DNA of 64,000 nucleotides, taken from JBFAPK01 sp040676675 (GTDB lineage Bacteria > Actinomycetota > Actinomycetes > Mycobacteriales > Micromonosporaceae). The position numbers were made by a program, and so were the translations under genes. The notes under the pieces are model-generated. The model was given only the letters and a program-made list of their open reading frames with translations. It was not told the DNA's origin and ran no database searches. Where the stretch lies: NCBI RefSeq assembly GCF_040676675.1, contig NZ_JBFAPK010000002.1, positions 186,001 to 250,000 of the forward strand, read 5' to 3'. Shown piece by piece: positions 48,533-56,070 of the stretch (position 1 is the stretch's first letter; the number at the start of each line of letters is the position of its first letter).

Positions 48533-49503
48533 CGGGGCTCCCCGAGGGCGACGACGTAGCCGCTGGCCGCCCGGTCGAAGTCGACGAGCCGGGCCCCGCC
48601 GGCCAGCAGCGGAACGAGCACCTCGCGCACGGCCAGCCGCCACTCCCGGGCCGCGGTCGGGTTCCGCCGCCGGAGCGTCTCGATGTCCCGGGGTACGGCC
48701 ACCAGGACCCGCTCGGCGTCGACCGGCCGGTGGCGCGGCCGGTCACCGTCGGCGGCGAGCAGGGCCGGCGGCGGCACCGGCGATCCGGATCGGGGCAGCC
48801 GGCGCTCGGGCGCTCCGGGCTCGAACGATCCGGATCGGGGCAGCCGGCGCTCGGGCGCCCCGATGTCGGGCGCTCCGGGTTCGGGCGGCAGGGCCTCGTC
48901 GCAGGCCCGGTGGGTCCGCTCCCCCGCCAGGTCCCAGCGGAGGACGAGCCGGTCGGTCGGGTCGGTCCCGTTCAGCCCGTCCACCATCTGTCCGTAGTGG
49001 TCGACCAGGTAGGTGTCCGCCGAGCCGCCGAGCTTGCGCAGGTTGAAGTGGGCGTTGCGGGCCACGAGCGGGTCGAAGGTCCAGGTGATCTCGGTGATGC
49101 CGTGTTCGAGCCCGGCGGCCCGCTGGTCCAGCTTGAGCGCGAAGCCGACGTCGCGCCCGCGCACCGCGTCGTGGACCCCCGCGATGTGGCTGTGCATCCG
49201 GGGTCGCCCGGGCGGGCCCCAGAAGCCGACGCAGGCGCCGAGCAGGCGGTCGCCGGGCGCCACCGCCTCGAACGCGCCGGCCACGTAGTTCTCCGCGTCG
49301 GCCAGCGCCTGGATCACGTCGGCCGCGAGCGGCGGATGGTCCGCGCCGGTACGCCACACCTCGGCGAGGAGCCGCTCACAGGCGAGCGTCTCCGCCAGCG
49401 ACGCCAGCGCGCGTACCCGTACGCCGGAGCGTGCGGCGGCCCGGGTCGCGGCCGCGCGGGCGGTCCTCGCCCGGTCCAGATCGTTTCCGTCCATGGTCCG
49501 CAT
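48529..49503 (-). CDS. GNAT-family acyltransferase partnered with the racemase
   Basis: A 324-residue acyltransferase. Core GNAT parts are EVWRTGADHPPLAADVIQAL, LLGACVGFWGPPGRPRMHSH, VGFALKLDQRAAGLEHGITE and WTFDPLVARNAHFNLRKLGG. A 15-residue unit with the theme GAPERRLPRSGS is repeated twice near residues 210-240 (48782-48826 and 48827-48871), an insertion not seen in most relatives. The stop overlaps the racemase start. It probably N-acylates an amino acid that the racemase then epimerises; acyl donor unknown. Confidence 0.83.
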   Translation of the reverse strand: MRTMDGNDLDRARTARAAATRAAARSGVRVRALASLAETLACERLLAEVWRTGADHPPLAADVIQALADAENYVAGAFEAVAPGDRLLGACVGFWGPPGRPRMHSHIAGVHDAVRGRDVGFALKLDQRAAGLEHGITEITWTFDPLVARNAHFNLRKLGGSADTYLVDHYGQMVDGLNGTDPTDRLVLRWDLAGERTHRACDEALPPEPGAPDIGAPERRLPRSGSFEPGAPERRLPRSGSPVPPPALLAADGDRPRHRPVDAERVLVAVPRDIETLRRRNPTAAREWRLAVREVLVPLLAGGARLVDFDRAASGYVVALGEPR

Positions 49504-49676
49504 TCCCGCCGCCGGCTCGTCGTCGATCTCGCGGACGACATCCTGGCACGGGAACCAGGGCGCCGTCCCGCCCGACTAGTGGTGTGCAGACCCGTGCGTC
49601 TCCTTCTGCCCACGTCCACCGGTCCAGTGCGCGCCCGCCCCCGGCGCGCTGGCCGCGAGCCCGATCGGGGAAACCC

Positions 49677-51164
49677 ATGTCCGTCACCTCCGACGAGGCC
49701 GCCCGGCCGAGTCCCGTACCGGCGGAAAAGCCCGCCGGGCAGCCGGCACCGCCCCCGGCGCCGCGCCGGCCGTCGGGGCTGGCGCCGCTGCTGCTGCGGC
49801 TGCACTTCTACGCCGGTGTCCTGGTCGCGCCGTTCCTGGTGGTCGCGGCGCTGACCGGGCTGGCCTACACGCTCACCCCGCAGCTCGACGGCCTGCTCTA
49901 CGACCGGGAGTTGCGCGCGGCGGCGGACGGGCGGCCGGCGCGCCCGCTCGCCGAGCAGGTCGCCGCGGCCCGGGCCGCCCACCCCGAGGGCACCCTCGCC
50001 TACGTCGCTCCCGGCGAGGCCGGCGCCACCACCCAGGTCGTCTTCTCCCTGCCGGAGCTGGGCGAGCGGCAGCACAGCGTCTACGTCGACCCGTACACGG
50101 CCGAGGTCCGGGGCACGCTGACGACCTGGTTCGGGTACACGCCGGTCCGGACCTGGTTCGACGACCTGCACCGCAACCTGCACCTCGGCGCGGTCGGCCG
50201 GCACTACTCGGAGATCGCGGCGAGCTGGCTCTGGCTCCTCGCCCTGGGCGGGCTGGCGCTGTGGTGGCGCCGCCAGCGCGACGGCCGGGCGAGGCTGCGC
50301 CGCCTGCTGCTGCCCGAGCTGTCCGCGCGCCGGGGCGTACGGCGCACCCGGGGCTGGCACGCCAGCACGGGCGCGTGGCTCGTGGTCGGGCTGCTCTTCC
50401 TCTCCGCGACCGGCCTGACCTGGTCGCGGTACGCCGGGGCGAACTTCGGCAGCGCCCTGGACGCGCTCGACGCGCGCACCCCGACGCTCTCCACCGCCCT
50501 GACCGGCGCCCCGGCGCCGGCCGCCGGGGGCGGGCACCACGACGGCGCGGGCGCCGCCCCGGCCGTCGTCGCGGACCCGGCCGCCGTCGAGCGGGTGCTG
50601 CGGATCGCCCGCGAGCACGGGCTCACCGGCCCCGTGGAGATCGCCCCGCCGGCGGACGCGTCCTCGGCCTGGACGGTGGAGCAGGTCGACGACGCCTGGC
50701 CGGTACGCAAGGACCGCGCCGTCATCGATCCGGCCGCCGGTACGCTGCTCGCCCGCAGCGACTTCGCCGACTGGCCGCTGCTGGCGAAGCTGAGCAGTCT
50801 CGGCGTCAGCGCCCACATGGCCCGGCTCTTCGGGCCGGTCAACCAGGTCCTGCTCGCCGCGCTGGCCCTCGGGCTGCTCTGCGTGGTCGTCTGGGGCTAC
50901 CGGATGTGGTGGCAGCGGCGCCCCACCCGCACCGGGCGCGGGGCGCTCGTCGGTGCGCCGCCGGTCGGCCCCGGCGCGTGGGAACGCCTGCCCACCTGGG
51001 CGGTCCTCGGCGGCGTGCCGCTGGTCGTCGCCCTCGGCTGGGCGCTGCCGCTGTTCGGCCTGCCCCTGCTGGCCTTCCTCGCCGTCGACCTCGTCGTCGG
51101 CGGGCTGCGCCGCAGGCGCACCGGTCGGGCCGTGCCCACCTCCCCGGCCCCCGCCGGCCGCTGA
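49677..51164 (+). CDS. PepSY-associated transmembrane protein
   Basis: A 495-residue membrane protein with a Pro-rich N-tail and four to five helices: LHFYAGVLVAPFLVVAALTG, WLWLLALGGLALWWRR, WLVVGLLFLSATGLTWSRYA, LLAALALGLLCVVVWGYRMWW and a final pair. PepSY-like extracellular segments lie after helices 1 and 3. The relatives are iron- or copper-linked membrane reductases. Conserved His residues in LHFYAG, DLHRNLHLG and GWHAS could ligate haem. The ATG at 49677 is the first in frame after GGGGAAA. Neighbouring CopC and cupredoxin genes point to copper handling. Confidence 0.83.
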   Translation: MSVTSDEAARPSPVPAEKPAGQPAPPPAPRRPSGLAPLLLRLHFYAGVLVAPFLVVAALTGLAYTLTPQLDGLLYDRELRAAADGRPARPLAEQVAAARAAHPEGTLAYVAPGEAGATTQVVFSLPELGERQHSVYVDPYTAEVRGTLTTWFGYTPVRTWFDDLHRNLHLGAVGRHYSEIAASWLWLLALGGLALWWRRQRDGRARLRRLLLPELSARRGVRRTRGWHASTGAWLVVGLLFLSATGLTWSRYAGANFGSALDALDARTPTLSTALTGAPAPAAGGGHHDGAGAAPAVVADPAAVERVLRIAREHGLTGPVEIAPPADASSAWTVEQVDDAWPVRKDRAVIDPAAGTLLARSDFADWPLLAKLSSLGVSAHMARLFGPVNQVLLAALALGLLCVVVWGYRMWWQRRPTRTGRGALVGAPPVGPGAWERLPTWAVLGGVPLVVALGWALPLFGLPLLAFLAVDLVVGGLRRRRTGRAVPTSPAPAGR

Positions 51165-51226
51165 GCCCGTACCCGGCAGCGCCACGGATGGACGAAGGGG
51201 TTCCGAGCCGCCCCGACCGGCCGGGG

Positions 51227-52141
51227 TCAGCGCCGCCGGGTCGAGGTGCCCTTCCGCGGTCCGGCGGCCTTGCCGCCGCCGCGCCGCTTGGCCGTGCCCG
51301 CCCGCGCCGACGGCGCCGCCCGGTCGCTGCCCTGTGCCGCCCGGTCTTTGCCCTGTGCCGCCCGGTCTTTGCCCTGTGCCGCCCGGCCGGTGGTCTTCGG
51401 GCCGCGTACCGGTGCCGCCGCCGGCTTTTTCCGCGCGGCGGCGAGGACGACGAGGGCCGCCGCCACCACGAGCAGCGCGGGCAGCAGCCAGGGCAGCGGG
51501 CTGCCACCGGAGTCGGCGGCCGGTTTCGACGCGTTGCCGCCGGTCGCGGCGGGGCTCGCGGTCGGCCCGGTCGTCGGGTCCGGGCCGGTGTCGTGGCCGC
51601 CCTCGACCGCGCGCAGCAGCGTCTCGGACGGACCGTTGTTCGGCGGTACCCAGCCGGCCGGCGCCGCGCCGACCGGCCCGTCGTACCGGAAGCTCACCGT
51701 GCCCCGCACCGGTTCGCCGTCCGAGGCGACCGAGAGGTACGTGGCGGAGTAGGTGCCCTTCTCCGGCCAGTGCGAGACGGTCAGCATCGCCGGGAAGCCC
51801 ATGTTGTAGACCCTCGGCTCGAACTTGCCGTTGACCAGGAAGTACTCCTGCACCGGCTGGTCCAGCCGCTGCGGCTGTCCGGAGGTCCAGCCCGCGTCGA
51901 CCCGCGCGCCGGAGGGGGCGGTGACCGTGAAGTGGGCGTTGGACGCGGGCTGCTCGGTGAAGTACAGCTCCAGCTGCTTCAGCGGCGCGGTCACCGTGCT
52001 GTCCTTGACCGGCTTCGACATCGCGAGCTGCCCGTGGGCCGACGCGGACGAACCGGTGACCGCGAGGGCGACGCCGGCCAGCAGGCAGACCACGAGCGTA
52101 CGCGCGGCCCGCCGGCCGACAGAGGCGAGGGTCGATCGCAT
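51227..52141 (-). CDS. CopC-domain copper-resistance protein
   Basis: A 304-residue exported protein. A Sec signal ends at SSASAHG, leaving His as the first mature residue, which in CopC proteins binds Cu(II). The CopC beta barrel (about 37-165) has KPVKDSTVTAPLKQLELYFT and SNAHFTVTAPSGARV. A C-terminal helix (LPWLLPALLVVAAALVVLAA) anchors it, and the basic cytoplasmic tail contains three DRAAQGK-like units (21-base repeats at 51321-51383). Divergent from the cupredoxin-like lipoprotein with an 82-base shared promoter. Confidence 0.85.
   Translation of the reverse strand: MRSTLASVGRRAARTLVVCLLAGVALAVTGSSASAHGQLAMSKPVKDSTVTAPLKQLELYFTEQPASNAHFTVTAPSGARVDAGWTSGQPQRLDQPVQEYFLVNGKFEPRVYNMGFPAMLTVSHWPEKGTYSATYLSVASDGEPVRGTVSFRYDGPVGAAPAGWVPPNNGPSETLLRAVEGGHDTGPDPTTGPTASPAATGGNASKPAADSGGSPLPWLLPALLVVAAALVVLAAARKKPAAAPVRGPKTTGRAAQGKDRAAQGKDRAAQGSDRAAPSARAGTAKRRGGGKAAGPRKGTSTRRR
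51321..51383 (-). repeat. Three 21-bp repeats in the CopC-gene tail
   Basis: Units at 51321-51341, 51342-51362 and 51363-51383; the last two are identical. They encode DRAAQGK-type heptads in the cytoplasmic tail without breaking the frame. Confidence 0.8.
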
Positions 52142-52223
52142 CGATCCATGATCTCCACTTCCCGACGCCGCCACAAGACGCGACAATCGCGTACCCGTCC
52201 CCACCGCGTACCGAAGGATGCAC

Positions 52224-52694
52224 ATGACGATCGACGCCCTCCGGCGCGGGCGCCTCGCCCTCGCCGCCGCCACGCTGATCGCCACGCTCGCCGCGTGCGG
52301 CGACGAACCGGCCGGTCCCGCGGCACCGAGCGCCGGCCCGACCTCGGCCGCCGCCACCGCGACCCCGGCCGGTGACGCGCCCACCCCGACGGCCGCCCCG
52401 GCGAGCCCGCCGCCGGCCGCCACCCCGGCCGTCGACAAGGAGATCACCGTCACGGTCGCCAGGAAGAAGGTCACCCCGCCGACCGGCCGGGTCCAGGTCG
52501 CCAAGGGCAACCTGGTACGCGTCACCGTCACCTCCGACGTCGCCGACGAACTGCACGTGCACGGCTACGACCTGAGCGCGAAGCTGCCGGCCGGGAAGCC
52601 GGCCTCGATCGAGTTCCGGACCGACAGGACCGGCCTGTTCGAGGTCGAGACGCACGAGACCCACCTCGTGCTCTTCCAGCTCGTCGTCCGATGA
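52224..52694 (+). CDS. Cupredoxin-like lipoprotein
   Basis: A 156-residue exported protein. The lipobox TLAAC places the lipidated Cys at 25. A low-complexity Ala/Pro/Thr linker (26-72) leads to a small cupredoxin-like beta domain with VTVARKKVTPPTGRVQVAKG, DELHVHGYDLSAKLPAG and GLFEVETHETHLVLFQLVV. The His residues in HVHGYD and ETHETH are candidate copper ligands. ATG 52224 is used because GAAGGA lies five bases upstream. It overlaps the next membrane gene as ATGA. Confidence 0.83.
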   Translation: MTIDALRRGRLALAAATLIATLAACGDEPAGPAAPSAGPTSAAATATPAGDAPTPTAAPASPPPAATPAVDKEITVTVARKKVTPPTGRVQVAKGNLVRVTVTSDVADELHVHGYDLSAKLPAGKPASIEFRTDRTGLFEVETHETHLVLFQLVVR

Positions 52695-54109
52695 CGACCG
52701 GAACGTACGCGACGGCGGCGGCGCCGCACGCCGCGACCGTGGCGCACGCGACGACCGCGACCCCCGTGGCGGCCCCGCCCGGCGGGGAGATCCCCGCGCT
52801 GGCGCACGGGGTGGGCGGCCGGCAGGACCTGCCCATCTCCCTGACCGAACTGGTCGTCGGCGCCGCTCTCGCGCTGGTCATCTCGTTCCTCGCGCTCGGG
52901 GCGCACTGGCGGCAGGCGCGCCTCGACGCCGACGGCGCGGCCGGCCGCCCGGTGCCGGACGCCCTGGCCCGCCTCGTCGGCTCGCCCGGCTGGGCCTGGG
53001 CGCTGCGCGCGCTCGGCCTCGCGCTGGCCGGCTGGTTCTGCGTCGGGCTCGTCGCCGGTCCGGACACCGCCGACAACCCGACGGCCGGCGCGTTCTACGT
53101 GCTCTTCTGGGTCGGGCTCGTACCGGCGTCGCTGCTGTTCGGACCGGTCTGGCGGGCACTGAACCCGCTGCGTACCGTGCACCTGCTCGCCGTACGCGCG
53201 CTGCGCCGCGACCCCGCCGCCGGGCTCCGGCCGCTGCCCGTCCGGCTCGGCTACTGGCCGGCGGCCGTCGGGCTGTTCGCGTTCGTCTGGCTGGAACTGG
53301 TCGCGCCCGAGCGGGCCACGCTGCCGGTCATCGGTGCCTGGCTCGCCGGCTACGCGACCGCGATGCTCGCCGGCGCCGTCGCGTACGGCGCGGCCTGGTT
53401 CGACCGGGGTGACGCGTTCGAGGTCCTCAGCGGCCTCGTCGGCCGGCTCGCGGTGGTCGGCCGGCGCGCCGACGGCGTACTGGTCTGGCGCAACCCGCTC
53501 GACGGCATCGCCGCCCTGGCCGCCGCGCCCGGACTGGTCGCCGCCGTCGTGATCCTGCTCGGCTCGACCATGTACGACAGCATGTCCAACGCGCCGTTCT
53601 GGCTGCGGTTCACCCAGGAGAACGGGCTCCCGCCGGTGCTCACCGGCACCGGCGGGCTGGTCGCCGTCATCGGCCTGGTCGCGGCGGCGTACCTGGCGGC
53701 TACCCGGGCCGCCGGGCGACGCGCGGACGCCCCGGCCCCGCACACACCCGGCGAGCTGGCCCACTCGATCGTGCCGATCGCCACCGGCTATCTCGTCGCG
53801 CACTACTACTCGCTGCTGGTGCTGGAGGGGCAGCGGACCGTCGCCCTGCTCTCCGACCCGCTCGACACCGGGGCGAACTGGCTCGGCACGGCGAACTGGA
53901 CGGTCCGGACCGGACTGATCACCCCGGACGGGGTCGCCGCGCTACAGATCACCGTGATCGTCCTCGGGCACCTGATCGGTACCGTCCTCGCGCACGACCG
54001 CGCCCTGCGGCTCTTCCCGCGCGACCGGGCCGTACGCGGACAGGTGCCGCTGCTGGTCCTGATGGTGACCTACACGGTGGCGGGCCTGCTGCTGCTCTTC
54101 AGCGGCTAG
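52691..54109 (+). CDS. Multipass membrane protein linked to the cupredoxin
   Basis: A 472-residue integral membrane protein with about 11 helices. The N-terminus is exported and His-rich (PHAATVAHATTATPVA), with the conserved patch LAHGVGGRQDLPIS before the first helix. Later conserved spots include FYVLFWVGLVPASLLFGPVW, NPLRTVHLL and HYYSLLVLEGQ. I recognise it as an uncharacterised actinobacterial family that follows small cupredoxin-like lipoproteins. Role in copper transfer to membrane oxidases or in periplasmic oxidation is inference. Start overlaps the lipoprotein stop; terminator at 54170. Confidence 0.8.
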   Translation: MTTGTYATAAAPHAATVAHATTATPVAAPPGGEIPALAHGVGGRQDLPISLTELVVGAALALVISFLALGAHWRQARLDADGAAGRPVPDALARLVGSPGWAWALRALGLALAGWFCVGLVAGPDTADNPTAGAFYVLFWVGLVPASLLFGPVWRALNPLRTVHLLAVRALRRDPAAGLRPLPVRLGYWPAAVGLFAFVWLELVAPERATLPVIGAWLAGYATAMLAGAVAYGAAWFDRGDAFEVLSGLVGRLAVVGRRADGVLVWRNPLDGIAALAAAPGLVAAVVILLGSTMYDSMSNAPFWLRFTQENGLPPVLTGTGGLVAVIGLVAAAYLAATRAAGRRADAPAPHTPGELAHSIVPIATGYLVAHYYSLLVLEGQRTVALLSDPLDTGANWLGTANWTVRTGLITPDGVAALQITVIVLGHLIGTVLAHDRALRLFPRDRAVRGQVPLLVLMVTYTVAGLLLLFSG

Positions 54110-54169
54110 TTCCCCGGCGCGGCAGCGGCGGCGGACAGCTCAGGCGGCGGGTAGGTCCGGCGCGGCGAC

Positions 54170-54200
54170 GGTGCCGGGTCCGCGGTACGGACCCGGCACC
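54170..54200. terminator. 13-bp perfect stem terminator
   Basis: GGTGCCGGGTCCG (54170-54182) and CGGACCCGGCACC (54188-54200) form an exact stem with a five-base loop. It sits between the convergent membrane-protein and glycosidase genes and can serve both directions. Confidence 0.85.
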
Positions 54201-54211
54201 GGGGGTACCGC

Positions 54212-56035
54212 TCAGTTCTGCCGTACGTCGGCGCGGTCGAGCGCGATGTTGTCGCCCCGGCTCGCCGGGTTGTGCTGACCGGTGTTGACGATCGTGACGG
54301 TGTGCGGGCCCGACGGCAGGACCGGGCTGGTCCAGACCGCGCCGGAGGCGTTGCGGCTCGGGGCGTAGTTGTCGACCGTCTGGGCCGCCCCGCCGTCCAC
54401 CGAGACGGTCATCCGGCCCTGGTCGACGTCGCGTACCGCGTAGAGCACCACCTGGTTGCCGGAGAACCGGAAGGTGGCCGTGGCGCCGCCGACGTAGCTC
54501 CAGTTGGCGGTGCCGTTGTACATGTCCGGCACCCCCGTGGTCAGCCCCCAGTTCGCGCCGTACTGGAACTGGTTGAGGCCGGTGCCGGTGGTGTTGGCGT
54601 CCACCGTCACCGTGCCGGCGCCGGCCGGGGTGACGGTGATCGAGTACGCGTCGGTGCCCGAGACGTGGTTGACCGGTACGCTGACCGCCCCGTCGACGAC
54701 CGTGAGGTTGCCGGCGAAGACGGTCACCGGCCCGGTCAGCGGGCTCTGGTCGGGGATGCGCTCGACGGTGACGCGTACCGCGCCGTTGTTGAGCAGCCAC
54801 GGCGTCGCGGCCAGCCCGTTCACCCGTACGGTGGTGGTGCCGGTCTGTCCGGAGGCGTTGCCGAGCAGCGCGACCAGCTGGCGCTGGCCCTGGTCGAGCG
54901 CGGCGGCGACCGCCACGCCGTTGCCGTTCGTGGTCGCGACCAGGTTGCCGGTCATCCGGGCGTAGGCGCGGTACACCCACCACTGCCCGGTCGGCCGCTG
55001 GTCGGCGGTGAGGACCCCGGCGAGCGTGCCGGCCACGCAGCAGTCCGACCAGATGGCGTGCGCCGCCGCGGAGACGTCCGAGACCGCGAGCCGGTCCAGG
55101 AACCAGGCCAGGTAGCCGGGGTTCTGCTGCGGCGCGAAGAGGTACTCGTCGATGGTCAGCGGCATCGGGGCGATCCCGTGCGCGGCCAGCAGCGCGGCGG
55201 CGTCGGCCGCGTCCGCCGCCGGGTCGGTGCCGAAGTGCCAGTTCAGTACGTTCGGCAGGGTGCCGTCGGCCCTGGTGCGGCCCAGCCAGTCGTTCAGCCA
55301 GGCGTGGTTGTAGCCGCTGTAGGAGGGCCCCACGATGGTCGCGCCCGGGTCGAGGCGGCGGATCTCCGACACGGCGGTGTTCCACATCTGGTAGTACTGG
55401 GCGCTGTTGACGCCCCGGGGCCAGAAGCCGATGCCGTCCGGCTCGTTCCAGATGTCGTAGCGGACCCGCAGGCCGGAGGCGCGCACGTCGCTGACCACCT
55501 GCCCGACGAAGGTACGCCAGTTGGCGCAGTCGCCGTTCTCGCAGGGGTAGACCGTGTTCGCGGGCTGTTCGGTGTCGGCGCCCCAGAGGTCGGAGACGAG
55601 CAGGTGGTACGTCGCCTGGTAGGGCGCGCCGGTGACCCGGCGGGCCTGGGCCAGCGCCGAGGTGATGCGGGTCCGGTAGCCGGTACCGGCCCGGTAGCCG
55701 TCGCCGAGCCAGCCGTGGCCGGCCAGCCGGGCGCCGCCGCCGCGGAACAGGGTCGGCCGCAACGGTTCGAGCAGGCTGTCGGCGGGCCCGGAGCCGTCCT
55801 GGTTGAGACCGTAGAGGAAGCCGGCGCCGGCCCGGGTCGGCACCTTGCCGGGCCGGGAGACGTCGACGGTGACGGTGCTGTCCGCCGCGTCCGCCGGCGC
55901 GGCCGGCAGCAGCAGCGGTACGGCCAGCGCGGCGACGCCGAGCGCGGCGACGGCGGCGAGCCACCGCCGGCCGCTCGGCCGGGGCTGCGTGGGGGGCTGG
56001 GCGGGGCGGTCCGGCGGGGGTACGGGCTGGGACAT
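54212..56035 (-). CDS. Secreted GH39-like glycosidase with C-terminal carbohydrate-binding region
   Basis: A 607-residue protein. Residues 1-50 form a signal anchor (WLAAVAALGVAALAVPLLLP then AAPADA). The barrel (about 60-370) contains VRYDIWNEPDGIGFW with an NEP acid/base Glu and MPLTIDEYLFAPQQ with the likely nucleophile Glu, as in GH39/GH5 clan-A enzymes. Residues about 470-607 form a beta-sandwich (FQYGANWGLTTGVPDMYNGT and SGPHTVTIVNTG) resembling a carbohydrate-binding module. It is the last gene of the LacI-controlled operon, 35 bases after the GH31 gene. Substrate unknown. Confidence 0.78.
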   Translation of the reverse strand: MSQPVPPPDRPAQPPTQPRPSGRRWLAAVAALGVAALAVPLLLPAAPADAADSTVTVDVSRPGKVPTRAGAGFLYGLNQDGSGPADSLLEPLRPTLFRGGGARLAGHGWLGDGYRAGTGYRTRITSALAQARRVTGAPYQATYHLLVSDLWGADTEQPANTVYPCENGDCANWRTFVGQVVSDVRASGLRVRYDIWNEPDGIGFWPRGVNSAQYYQMWNTAVSEIRRLDPGATIVGPSYSGYNHAWLNDWLGRTRADGTLPNVLNWHFGTDPAADAADAAALLAAHGIAPMPLTIDEYLFAPQQNPGYLAWFLDRLAVSDVSAAAHAIWSDCCVAGTLAGVLTADQRPTGQWWVYRAYARMTGNLVATTNGNGVAVAAALDQGQRQLVALLGNASGQTGTTTVRVNGLAATPWLLNNGAVRVTVERIPDQSPLTGPVTVFAGNLTVVDGAVSVPVNHVSGTDAYSITVTPAGAGTVTVDANTTGTGLNQFQYGANWGLTTGVPDMYNGTANWSYVGGATATFRFSGNQVVLYAVRDVDQGRMTVSVDGGAAQTVDNYAPSRNASGAVWTSPVLPSGPHTVTIVNTGQHNPASRGDNIALDRADVRQN

Positions 56036-56070
56036 CTGACCTTCTCCTTCGGGGGACGGGAGTTGGTGCG

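Noticed and set aside
49314..52664. Minus-strand open frame of over 1100 codons opposite the PepSY gene
   Set aside because: Antisense shadow rich in Arg/Gly/Ala; it crosses the real CopC gene in another frame and has no domain of its own.
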